Shown here in pieces: positions 36,903 to 44,614 of a DNA stretch of 64,000 bases (the stretch's first letter is position 1; each line of letters opens with the position of its first letter). Origin of the DNA: Brevibacterium linens ATCC 9172 (lineage in GTDB: Bacteria > Actinomycetota > Actinomycetes > Actinomycetales > Brevibacteriaceae); the NCBI RefSeq assembly GCF_900169165.1, contig NZ_FXYY01000001.1, positions 1-64,000 of the forward strand, read 5' to 3'. Under the pieces are notes generated by a model. It saw nothing but the letters and a program-made list of their open reading frames with translations, searched no databases and had not been told where the DNA came from. Both the position numbers and the translations under genes were made by a program.

Positions 36903-37287
36903 ATGTCAAACGAAGAACTTGATTTCGTGAAGGTGGAATGGCGATACGAATACAAAGGAATGTTCGTCACCGTGCCGAAGAGGAGGGGAGTCTTCTCAGA
37001 GGACTACTTCATCAGGCAGACCATGATTGATCACGCCGGATACACCAATCCCCGCGTATTCGTGACCGACAGAGACCGCTTCAATCCAAGATCGTTCATC
37101 ATCCCTTTTGCGTACTTTGACGTACTCCTGGAGCACTACTTCATCCCTGAGTTCGGGAAGTGCCTACTGATGAAGGAAACCAAGGTGACCGGGAAGAAGT
37201 GTACTGAGTCATGTCAGGGAGCCGATATGAGTAGCAAATGCACCTGTGCATGTGGGCGCACCAATCACGGAGGGGCCGTAGATAGGT
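36903..37287 (+). pseudogene. Cys-rich protein gene, 3' end replaced by ISL3 terminus
   Basis: About 128 native residues remain. The start at 36903 has GGAG 6 nt upstream; an ATG 15 nt earlier is possible. The N-terminal part is a compact hydrophilic domain (VKVEWRYEYKGMFVTVPKRRGVF). The C-terminal part has the Cys/His cluster CTESCQGADMSSKCTCACGRTNHGG, written here as C-x3-C then C-x-C-x3-C then GRTNHGG; similar C…C.C.C.G.NHG clusters occur in phage and plasmid hypothetical proteins and may bind metal. The frame continues into the ISL3 end, adding WLFVIESVDR before a stop at 37319. The function is unknown. Confidence 0.65.
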
Positions 37288-37522
37288 GGCTCTTCGTAAT
37301 TGAGAGTGTAGATCGGTGATTCCAGGACACGGCGAGTCGCTGCGCGGATAGACGTCGAGGTCTTCCGATGATGGAAGTTCTCACACAATCCATCCGAAAG
37401 ACCTCGACGTGGCCAAGCCTACTTACTCGACCCCTGACCTCACGACATTCTGCCGACTCGACACCCTCGACCTCACCTGCACCGGCCAAGACATCACCGG
37501 GCACAAGGCCATCTTGGAATGC
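37288..37522 (+). mobile_element. ISL3 fragment (5' end of an element identical to ISL3-B)
   Basis: These 235 bp are identical, in inverted orientation, to 39595–39829, the start end of ISL3 element B. They include the terminal repeat, the start-codon hairpin and the first 38 codons or so of the transposase (MAKPTYSTPDLTTFC…). The fragment ends abruptly where IS3 begins (37523). It marks a third ISL3 insertion, later cut by the IS3 element. Confidence 0.88.
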
Positions 37523-37576
37523 TGAATCGCCCCGGGGATAATAGAGGCAGGGAGATTGGAAGAAGGAGATTCTCTC

Positions 37577-38002
37577 TTGCCAGTGAAATACACCGACGAA
37601 CTCAAGGCTCGTGCCGTCGAGCTCGTCATCCACGCCCAGGCCGACCCCGACACCGCGAACGGAGCGATCACCCGTGTCGCGAACGAACTCGGTCTGAGCA
37701 AAGAGACCTTGCGGGTCTGGGTGCGAAAGCACAAGGATTCCGGCAAAGCCACACCGGCCGAGTCGGTCGACCTGGAAGCGGAGAACCGTCGGCTCCGGGC
37801 TGAGTTGGCCGAAGCGAAGCGGGCCAACGAGATTCTGAAGAGAGCGTCGGCTTTCTTCGCGGCGGAGCTCGACCGCCCATCGAAGAGGGGGTACCTCCCG
37901 CTTGCGCGGGAATCGTCGCCTTCATCGACGACAATCGCGACGAGTTCGGAGTCGAGCCAATCGTGCGCGCCCTGTCCGGGACTGCGGCACGGATTGCTGT
38001 GA
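37577..38002 (+). CDS. IS3 family transposase OrfA
   Basis: The DNA-binding first frame of an IS3 transposase. A TTG start with AAGGAG 8 nt upstream gives 141 residues. Residues 1–60 form the helix-turn-helix (YTDELKARAVELVIHA … NELGLSKETLRVWVRKH), followed by a leucine-zipper-like stretch (LEAENRRLRAELAEAKRANEILKRASAFF). The conserved part ends near residue 100; beyond that OrfAB should be made by a -1 frameshift at the run of five G at 37887–37891, just before the hairpin TCCCGC/GCGGGA (37896–37911). Confidence 0.85.
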   Translation: MPVKYTDELKARAVELVIHAQADPDTANGAITRVANELGLSKETLRVWVRKHKDSGKATPAESVDLEAENRRLRAELAEAKRANEILKRASAFFAAELDRPSKRGYLPLARESSPSSTTIATSSESSQSCAPCPGLRHGLL

Positions 38003-38395
38003 GCTCGTATTACGCCTACAAGAAGCGTCAACCATCAGCCCGGGCCCGCCGGGACCAAGCACTGATGGTGGTCATCCAGGATGTCTATGAGGCGAACTAT
38101 TCCTGCTATGGAGTGCGGAAGATGTGGAAGGCGATCAACCGCGAGTACGCCGATCAATTTGGTCCGGTGGCCCGCTGCACGGTGGAACGGTTGATGCGCC
38201 AGTTGGGTATCGACGGAATCCGGCGGAAGCGGAAGCGTCCGAAGACGGCCTCAGCACGTGCTGAGGAATGTCCGGATGATCTCGTCGAACGCGAGTTCGC
38301 AGCACCGGCACCCAACTGTTTGTGGGTTGCGGACATCACGTATGTTCCGACGTCTGCTGGGTGGGTGTACACGACGTTCATCCTTGATGTTTTCC
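37891..38395 (+). pseudogene. IS3 family transposase OrfB, truncated by ISL3-B
   Basis: The -1 frame relative to orfA encodes the OrfB N-terminal helical domain (IVAFIDDNRDEFGVEPIVRALSG … YGVRKMWKAINREY) and the start of the catalytic core with the first Asp in NCLWVADITYVPT. The frame is broken at FILDVF by the terminus of ISL3 element B, losing the second Asp and the Glu of the DDE triad. Read-through adds RLIVIESVEPA from the IS end. Confidence 0.85.
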
Positions 38396-38398
38396 GGC

Positions 38399-39708
38399 TC
38401 ATCGTAATTGAGAGTGTAGAACCGGCCTGAAGCCACCGGACTCGAGCAGACACCTCGCGATGTAATGCGTGAGGTTGCGGAATCCCAGCGCGGACCCACG
38501 TAGATGCTCGAGCCTGCCGTTGATCGCTTCAGTGGGACCGTTCGACGTTCCCGGTCGGGTGAAGAACGCGAGCACATCAACAGCTCGACGCTTCAACGTT
38601 CGTCCTAACCGTTTGAGCTCGACAAGTTCGGATGGCAGATTCGTTGTCAGGGCGTCGATGACCGTTTGCAAGAGTCTCTTGCCCTCTTTGCGGTCCGCGG
38701 TTCGGTAGGCGCCGACAATGTCTTGGTAGACGGCCCAGGTGACTTCGACTTCGGTGAAGTTCGGGTCAGCGAAGAGGTTCGCGATTCTTTCCTGCTGCTT
38801 GGTCGTGAGTAAGCTGCTGCCCGTGTGCAGAGTTCTTCTTGCCCGGTACAACGGGTCCTTTGCTCGTCCGCGATGGCCGGTTGTCTCTTGCTGAACTCGG
38901 CGACGTACCTCGTCGAGGGCATCACCGGCGAGTTTGACGACGTGGAAGGGGTCCATGACTTCGACAGCGTCGGGCAGTTCCTCAGCTGAGGCTGTTTTGA
39001 AGCCGGAGAATCCGTCCATCGCGACGACGTCGATGCCCTCACGCCAGTCTTTCGGTCGGGCTTTCAACCATTGTTTGAACACCTGCTTCGAACGGCCAGC
39101 CACCATGTCGAGCAGGCGTGCCGGGCCTGTTCCCTCGCTGATCGGGGTGAGGTCGATGTGACGGTGACGTACTTGTCACCACGCCGGGTATGCCGCCATA
39201 CATGCTCGTCGACACCAATGACGCTGACCGCGTCGAAACGAGTCGGGTCGTTGATCAACAACCGCTGACCTTCAGCGAGGACAGCGGAGTTCGCGGTGTG
39301 CCAGGACACGGCGAGCTTGCGTGCAATGACGGACACGGTGTCGTGATCGATGACGAGGGCACGCAGCGCCCAGTCGAGGCCGGTTCGCGAGATCTTCGCT
39401 CGTGGTGGTGCCGCGGCTGTGGCGTCTTGGCGCCAGACGCGGCCACACTCGATGCATTTGTAACGGCGGAGGCGAAGATGAAGCGTAGTTGGTCGGTGGC
39501 CGAAAGGTTCGTGGGCCAGCTGGCGGACGACGGTGTCGCGAATGATCCCGTGGCCACCGCACCGTCGGCACCAGTCATCAGCAGTGTTGGGCTGGCATTC
39601 CAAGATGGCCTTGTGCCCGGTGATGTCTTGGCCGGTGCAGGTGAGGTCGAGGGTGTCGAGTCGGCAGAATGTCGTGAGGTCAGGGGTCGAGTAAGTAGGC
39701 TTGGCCAC
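38399..39708 (-). pseudogene. ISL3 transposase B, frameshifted
   Basis: An ISL3 DDE transposase, clearly related to transposase A but diverged. The GTG start at 39706–39708 gives MAKPTYSTPDLTTF. Motifs: CxxC pairs, GVDEHVWRHTRRGDKYVTV in the first frame; VVAMDGFSGFKTA, MDPFHVVKLAG and GTSNGPTEAINGRLEHL in the second. The frame breaks near 39158, where GTCACATCGACC should read GTCATCATCGACC, a 1-nt loss. The stop lies inside the terminal repeat. Like copy A, it should be inactive unless the lesion arose after the last transposition. Confidence 0.87.
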
Positions 39709-39765
39709 GTCGAGGTCTTTCGGATGGATTGTGTGAGAACTTCCATCATCGGAAGACCTCGACGT
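39707..39765 (-). promoter_or_regulatory. Hairpin overlapping the start codon of ISL3 transposase B
   Basis: ACGTCGAGGTCTT (39707–39719) pairs perfectly with AAGACCTCGACGT (39753–39765), with a 33-nt loop. The arm covers two bases of the GTG start (39706–39708). The same structure is present in the inverted fragment at 37288–37522. Confidence 0.65.
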
Positions 39766-39829
39766 CTATCCGCGCAGCGACTCGCCGTGTCCTGGAATCA
39801 CCGATCTACACTCTCAATTACGAAGAGCC

Positions 39830-40190
39830 ACATATCGAGCACGTCAGAGTAGATCTCTTCGGTTCGAGAACCGTTCCGGTGAGGATATGACCCCAGACGC
39901 AGATTCTTCTCCACCGACATCTTCCCGAACAGGTGACGGCCCTCGGGGCAGTGCGCGATACCGGCCTTGACGATGGCATTCGCGCGTGCTCGATGCAGCG
40001 GCCGTCCCTCATAGGTGATCGAACCGGTACGGACCCGCATCAGTCCGCTGATGGTCTTGAAGAGAGTCGTCTTGCCTGATCCGTTCGCGCCGAGGACCAC
40101 GGTGAGCTCTCCGGGCCGCGCAGTGATGCTCACGCCGTGGAGCACATCGGCGGCATCGTATCCGGTGCTGACATTGTCGAGAGTGAGCAT
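39830..40190 (-). pseudogene. livF: livF, N-terminal fragment
   Basis: The first 120 residues of the LivF ATPase, with the P-loop GANGSGKTT near 34–42 and the Q-loop region replaced by the family's CPEGRHLFGKM (residues about 84–94). It breaks at VLDM, where the composite element enters. Read-through adds WLFVIESVDR and a stop at 39798. The ATG overlaps the livG stop by 1 nt. Without the C-terminal half it has no signature or Walker B, so it cannot act as an ATPase. Confidence 0.9.
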
Positions 40191-40963
40191 CAGTCCTCCT
40201 CCTGTGCTGTCGAACCGAGATAGGCACGGATGACATCCGGATTCGACTGGATCTCCGCCGGTGCACCGAGCGCCAGCTTCTGCCCGTGATCGAGGACGAG
40301 GATCGTGTCCGCGAGGTCCATGATCATCGTCATCTTGTGTTCGACGAGCAGGACGGAGACCCCTCGCTGCGGCAGGGAGCGGATGAGGTTGCCGAAGTCG
40401 ACGGTCTCCTCTTCGGGGATGCCGCCGGCCGGTTCGTCGAGCAGCAGCAGCTCAGGCTCCGTGGCCAGGGCCATGGCCACTGCGGTGCGCTTCTGAACCT
40501 CCTGCGGAACATTGGACGCCAGATCGTGCCGATAGTCCGCGACTCCGCAGAACTCGAGAGCTTCCATCGCCTTGTCCTCGTTGATCCGTGATTCACGACG
40601 GTGGCGAGGAGTGTGGAAGACAGCGTCGAAGACAGTGGACTTCGAACGGACGATCCGACCGGCCAGGACGTTCTCCAACAGGGTGCTGTCGTCGAACAGA
40701 TTCGTCGTCTGGAATGTGCGCGCGATACCGCCGGCCACCGTACGGTGCGGGGACGAATGAGTGATGTCGTCACCCTTGAAAGTGATGGTCCCCGCGGTGG
40801 GTCGATAGAAGCCATGGACGAGGTTGAACAGCGTCGACTTGCCTGCTCCGTTGGGACCGATGACAGCGGTGATCTGGCCCGCCTCGACGTCCAGGTCGAC
40901 GTCCTTGACCGCATCGAGTCCGCCGAAGCGCTTACCGAGGTCTCGTATTTCCAGCATTGTCAT
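40190..40963 (-). CDS. livG: Branched-chain amino acid-type ABC transporter, ATPase LivG
   Basis: A 257-residue ATPase subunit on the cytoplasmic side. Walker A GPNGAGKST near 36–44, the family insert IARTFQTTNLF, signature-like NVPQEVQKRTAVAMAL (the canonical LSGG is degenerate, VPQEVQKR), Walker B LLLLDEPAGGI and the switch His in LLVEHKM. The start overlaps the livM stop by 4 nt. The sequence looks intact, but its partner LivF is disrupted. The degenerate signature is an additional oddity compared with LivG of other bacteria, where LSYGxQR is usual. Confidence 0.88.
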   Translation of the reverse strand: MTMLEIRDLGKRFGGLDAVKDVDLDVEAGQITAVIGPNGAGKSTLFNLVHGFYRPTAGTITFKGDDITHSSPHRTVAGGIARTFQTTNLFDDSTLLENVLAGRIVRSKSTVFDAVFHTPRHRRESRINEDKAMEALEFCGVADYRHDLASNVPQEVQKRTAVAMALATEPELLLLDEPAGGIPEEETVDFGNLIRSLPQRGVSVLLVEHKMTMIMDLADTILVLDHGQKLALGAPAEIQSNPDVIRAYLGSTAQEED

Positions 40964-42075
40964 TTCGTCTCCTCGGACGACGGGGTGCTTCCGGTCCGGC
41001 CGACACTCGAGTCGACTCCGTCGGCGACGTTCCGTGCGCGGTGGTCGCCCGTTCCGCCGGAGGTCGAAGCATCTGTCGATTCATGATCATCATCGGCACC
41101 GCGGGCAGATTCGGCCCTGCGTCGTCGATTGCGTCTGTCGACGATACCGCCGAGGTAACCGACGATTCCCCGCGGTGCGAAGATCACGAGGGCGACGATG
41201 ATGGGGCCCAGAACGATGAATCGATACGCCTGGAAGTCCTGGAACAGTTCGAACAGGAATGTCACGATCATGCTCCCGAGCAGGGGACCTGCGACAGTGC
41301 CCATTCCTCCGACGAGGATGAACATGAGGAATTCGAAGGTCTTGTCGATCGTCGCCGAATCGGGTCCGATGAAGCCGACCACGGATGCGTAGAGACCTCC
41401 GCCCATCCCTCCGAAGACAGCGGATGCCGCGAAGGCGAGCTGTTTGCTGAAGCCGACACGCACACCGATCGCATCCGCGAGATCTTCACTCGTTCTGATG
41501 GTCAGCAGCGTGCGGCCCACGCTTGAGCGCCGAATCGCGTACGTCGTGTAGACACAGACGAGCAGAACGGCGAAGACGAGGTAGAACATCGCAGTGGGGG
41601 ATTCGAAGTCGATGAGTCCTCCGCCTTCGGGGAACTTCACATTGTTGACTCCGGAATGTGCATGAGTGACGGACTCCCAGCGGCTGATGACGAGGAAGAT
41701 GATGAAGCCGATGGCCATGGTGAAGATGGCGAAGTATTCGTCCCTGGTCCGCAGCGCAATCAGCCCGCAGAGGTAGCCGATGACCGCGGTGCCGATCACG
41801 GACACGCAGAAGGCAGCCCAGAAGGACCAGTCGTAGTCGGTGGTGAGCAGCCCCACCCCGTAGGCGCCGATGCCGAAGAATCCGCCTTGAGCCAGATTCA
41901 GCTGACCGGTGAAGCCGAGGATGATGTTGAGACCATAGACGGCGATCGCCGCACACATGCCTACGGTGATCACCCGCATCGTGTAGTTCTCCTGCCCGAA
42001 CGCCAGGGGCGTGAGGCCGAGCAGGATGATGACGGCGATGGTGCCGATGATTCGAGGATTCTTCATGGAGTTCAT
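40960..42075 (-). CDS. livM: Branched-chain amino acid-type ABC transporter permease LivM
   Basis: A 371-residue inner-membrane permease with 9–10 hydrophobic segments. Family motifs: NIILGFTGQLNLAQGGFFGIGAYG near 62–85 and GMGGGLYASVVGFIGPDSA, plus FLMFILVGGMGTVAGPLLGS in the EAA-like region. The last 70 residues are a hydrophilic Arg/Asp/Ser-rich tail. The start is the ATG at 42073–42075, in ATGA overlap with livH; the frame is open further upstream but that part is livH in another frame. Confidence 0.9.
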   Translation of the reverse strand: MNSMKNPRIIGTIAVIILLGLTPLAFGQENYTMRVITVGMCAAIAVYGLNIILGFTGQLNLAQGGFFGIGAYGVGLLTTDYDWSFWAAFCVSVIGTAVIGYLCGLIALRTRDEYFAIFTMAIGFIIFLVISRWESVTHAHSGVNNVKFPEGGGLIDFESPTAMFYLVFAVLLVCVYTTYAIRRSSVGRTLLTIRTSEDLADAIGVRVGFSKQLAFAASAVFGGMGGGLYASVVGFIGPDSATIDKTFEFLMFILVGGMGTVAGPLLGSMIVTFLFELFQDFQAYRFIVLGPIIVALVIFAPRGIVGYLGGIVDRRNRRRRAESARGADDDHESTDASTSGGTGDHRARNVADGVDSSVGRTGSTPSSEETK

Positions 42076-42938
42076 CGCTGCACCGCCTTCGTGAACAGTC
42101 CGTTGGGCTTGATGGCCAGCACCGCCACGAGAACGACGAATGCCACGGCCTCGCCGACCGCTGAGGAGATGTAGGTCGCTGTCATCGTCTCGGCGATCGC
42201 GAGTGCGAATCCGCCGACGATGGCCCCCGGAAGAGATCCGAGCCCGCCGAGGATGATGATGGCGAACACCTTGAGGTTGAGTGCGTCTCCCATCGTCGGT
42301 GACAGAAGATTGATCGGTGCGACGAGTCCCGCCGCGATGGTCGCGAGCACGGCGGACAGACCCAGCGTCAGCATCGCGACCATCGACGGGTTGATGCCGA
42401 CGAGCGATGCACCGACGCGATCCTGTTCGATCGCTTCGATCGTCTGACCGTGGATGGATCGTTTGATGAACCACGCCAGCAGCGCCAGCACGATCACAGC
42501 GGTGACGATGATGACGATGCGCTGCGCAGAGATCTCGGCGCCGAGTATTCGCAGCTCGCCGGTGATCGGAGTGTCCATGCGGCGGAAGTCGGCGCCCCAG
42601 ATCGCTTGAGCCAGAGCCTGGAAGAAGAACATCGCACCGACTGCCGCAATCATGTGGTGAGTGTGCGGGGAGTTGCGCAGGGGGTGGAACACGAGACGTT
42701 CGAGCCCGACGCCGACGACGAAGAGCACGAGCGCCGCGATGCCGATCGCCGCGATATAGGGAACACCGACAGTTGTGAGGAAGAAGTAGGTGATGTAGGC
42801 GCCGAGCATATACAGCGCACCGTGAGCCAGGTTGGGAATGCGCAGCACTCCGAACACCAAGGTCAGACCGATCGCGGCCAGGCAGTAGACGCCGCCCAGC
42901 GCAAGGCCGTTGAAGAGCTGTTGGATGAAGAGGGTCAT
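42072..42938 (-). CDS. livH: Branched-chain amino acid-type ABC transporter permease LivH
   Basis: A 288-residue permease with about eight membrane segments. Family motifs: QQLFNGLALGGVYCLAAIGL at the N-terminus, RIPNLAHGALYMLGAY near 33–48 and LKVFAIIILGGLGSLPGAIVGG near 222–243 (EAA-like). It pairs with LivM. It is followed by livM with a 4-nt overlap and lies 87 nt after livK. Confidence 0.92.
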   Translation of the reverse strand: MTLFIQQLFNGLALGGVYCLAAIGLTLVFGVLRIPNLAHGALYMLGAYITYFFLTTVGVPYIAAIGIAALVLFVVGVGLERLVFHPLRNSPHTHHMIAAVGAMFFFQALAQAIWGADFRRMDTPITGELRILGAEISAQRIVIIVTAVIVLALLAWFIKRSIHGQTIEAIEQDRVGASLVGINPSMVAMLTLGLSAVLATIAAGLVAPINLLSPTMGDALNLKVFAIIILGGLGSLPGAIVGGFALAIAETMTATYISSAVGEAVAFVVLVAVLAIKPNGLFTKAVQR

Positions 42939-43025
42939 GGTGAATCGGGTCCTCTGCAGGCATGAGTGCGGCCCGGGTGAGGCGCACGGACGCGCCTCAC
43001 CCCTGGGAGATGCCGCTGACGGAGA

Positions 43026-44167
43026 TTACTTGTCGTCGGATGCCTGTTCGATCGGCACCTTCGTGTATTCGCCGTCCTCATCGAGGAAAGTTGCCTCCAG
43101 GTCGGGGTTGAGGAGGTGCCCCTGCTCCGTGATCTCATCGGGGAAGCCATTGACTTTGTATTTGTCATCGACCTCCGGCAGTGCTTCACCGATGGCTTCC
43201 CTGATCTTCTCGGGGTCGTCCGTCGTTCCCGCAACCTCCATCGCCTTGGCGATGATCGCTATTCCTTGGTAGTTCAGTGCCGTTTCGCTGGTCGGGACCT
43301 TCTTCTCACCGGCCTTCTCGGCGAACTTCTTCAGGAAGTCTTCGGTGCCCGGATCCTGATATTCGGAGACGGGCAGAACTCCGACCGAGTTCTTGAGATT
43401 GTCGAGCTCCGTCACCGTCGCCATCTCATCCAGTTTCGCCTGGTCCATGACGAGGAAGCTGCCTTCGAAGCCCTGCTTGCGAGCTTCTTCCATGATCAGA
43501 GCGGTCGGTTGGGATGGTCCGCCGACGAAGATCGCGTCGGGCTTCTCGGCCAGGGCTTTCGAGACGGGCCCCGCGAAATCGGACACGGTGGCATAGTCGA
43601 TGCTGTTGTCTCCGCCGACCTTTCCGCCGGCGTCGCTCCGTGTTCCATGGCGGTTTCGGAGAACTCCGTCGCGTAGGATTCGAAATTCGGGGGAATCATC
43701 ATCGTCAGAGGATTGTCCGCCTGCACGATCGCCGGATCCGAGGTGTATGCGGAGATGAGGAAGTTCGATCTGCCGCTGTTGATCTGCTGAATCGCCTTGA
43801 TCGCTCCGGCATTCGGGGAGACGACCACCGGGGCCTTGTCCTGGTCGGCCAGTCGTTGAGCATTGCTGGCGGCAGTCGACGGTGCGTATTTGTCGTCGAG
43901 GGACTTCAGCTCCAGAGTCACGGGTTCGCCATCGACCTCGACACCGTCCGCATTGAGATCGGCGATGGCCATTTCGAGGCCGATCTTCACGTTCTCACCG
44001 TACGCGGCGCCTCCTCCGCTGAGGGGTCCGGTGTAGCCGATGACGACTGAGTCGCCCTCACCCGAGCCACTACCACCGCCGCCGCACGCGGTGGCGGTCA
44101 AGGCGATGGCACCCATGATTGCGGCTGCCGATAGTCTGCGGCGGCGACTTCGCGAGACAGAGTTCAT
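43026..44167 (-). pseudogene. livK: livK-type substrate-binding lipoprotein, frameshifted
   Basis: A periplasmic-binding-type protein anchored by a lipobox (LTATAC, Cys about residue 28 from the ATG at 44165–44167, which has AAAGGAG upstream). The N-terminal lobe VVIGYTGPLSGGGAAYGENVKIG is in one frame and the C-terminal lobe (SDFAGPVSKALAEKPDAIFVGG…) in another. The break is at three A (plus-strand TTT, 43621–43623): a fourth A restores ATPAEKVGGDNSIDYATVSDF. Unless this is a sequencing error, the receptor is not made. It is the first gene of the liv operon. Confidence 0.82.
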
Positions 44168-44614
44168 CTTTTCTCCTTTGAAAAGCTCTTGGAACACGTT
44201 TGCTCCACACGTTTCCCGAGCCGTCGTCAGTGACCGTGCTCGGAGTCGTCGTCAATCCGTAGTGGACTTCGACTGATGTGAACACTTCCAAATCACTCTG
44301 GTGAAGTCAATGGTTTTGAGCTAGATTTTTGAACGTTCGATAATCTTCGGGATCGGATGTGGCCCGGAGGGCATAAGACGAGGTCGGGCGACATGTGCGC
44401 AGAAACGTCGGGAGATGTTTCGGGTCGCTGACGCGTTCGAGGCGGCTCTCTGTCTGAAAGGTGAGCAAACAATCGTTCAGTGGCGGATCTGGTCTACAGT
44501 GGGCATAACTGCATGCGAGATCTGTGTCACATCAGGTCCGATGCGGACGCGAACCGCAGTTGATGACTCGGTTCCCTTCGGCAATGACGCAACATCATCT
44601 TTAGGAGCGTGTTC
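44168..44614. other. Divergent intergenic region between livK and the SDR gene
   Basis: The 447 nt hold no gene. They should contain both promoters. Two palindrome-like sites stand out: GAACGTTC at 44331–44338 in an AT-rich patch, and TGAGCAAACAATCGTTCA at 44462–44479, whose half sites resemble TetR-type operators. No regulator gene is adjacent. Confidence 0.4.
44462..44479. promoter_or_regulatory. Candidate TetR-type operator
   Basis: TGAGCAAACAATCGTTCA is an imperfect dyad (10 of 18 positions symmetrical) upstream of the SDR/thiolase pair. It is a weak prediction based on shape only. Confidence 0.25.

Larger units (their letters stand above)
37523..38395 (+). mobile_element. IS3-family element, 3' end missing
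   Basis: It starts with TGAATCGCCCCGGGG, the expected TG-beginning terminal repeat of the IS3 family, inside an ISL3 transposase fragment. It carries orfA and the first two thirds of orfB. ISL3 element B replaces its right end at 38396, so it cannot move on its own. Confidence 0.85.
38396..39829 (-). mobile_element. ISL3-family element B (right end of composite)
   Basis: 1,434 bp with inverted ends GGCTCATCGTAATTGAGAG (left) and GGCTCTTCGTAATTGAGAG (right, other strand), one mismatch between them. It contains a frameshifted transposase on the minus strand and interrupts IS3 orfB at its left side. Its right end is the right end of the whole composite and abuts the ACATATCG duplication in livF. 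Confidence 0.88.
32871..39837. mobile_element. IS-bounded composite segment inserted in livF, with 8-bp target duplication
   Basis: The segment 32879–39829 (6,951 bp) is flanked by ACATATCG at 32871–32878 and 39830–39837. The outer ends are GGCTCTTCGCGTTTAAGG (left) and, on the other strand, GGCTCTTCGTAATTGAGA (right), the termini of two related but different ISL3 elements. Neither ISL3 has matching flanks on its own inner side (GGATTACG inside the left one), so the duplication marks insertion of the whole unit. Inside are a phage/ICE-like cargo (34303–37287), a 235-bp ISL3 fragment and a truncated IS3 element. Confidence 0.85.

Noticed and set aside
34303..37287. Cargo region considered as a complete prophage or defence island
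   Set aside because: Only a recombinase fragment, an Lsr2-like gene, a lipase-like pair and a gene fragment are present; no structural, replication or known defence genes.
44462..44479. Strong TetR operator claim upstream of the SDR/thiolase pair
   Set aside because: Symmetry is only partial and no regulator gene is adjacent; retained as a low-confidence site only.
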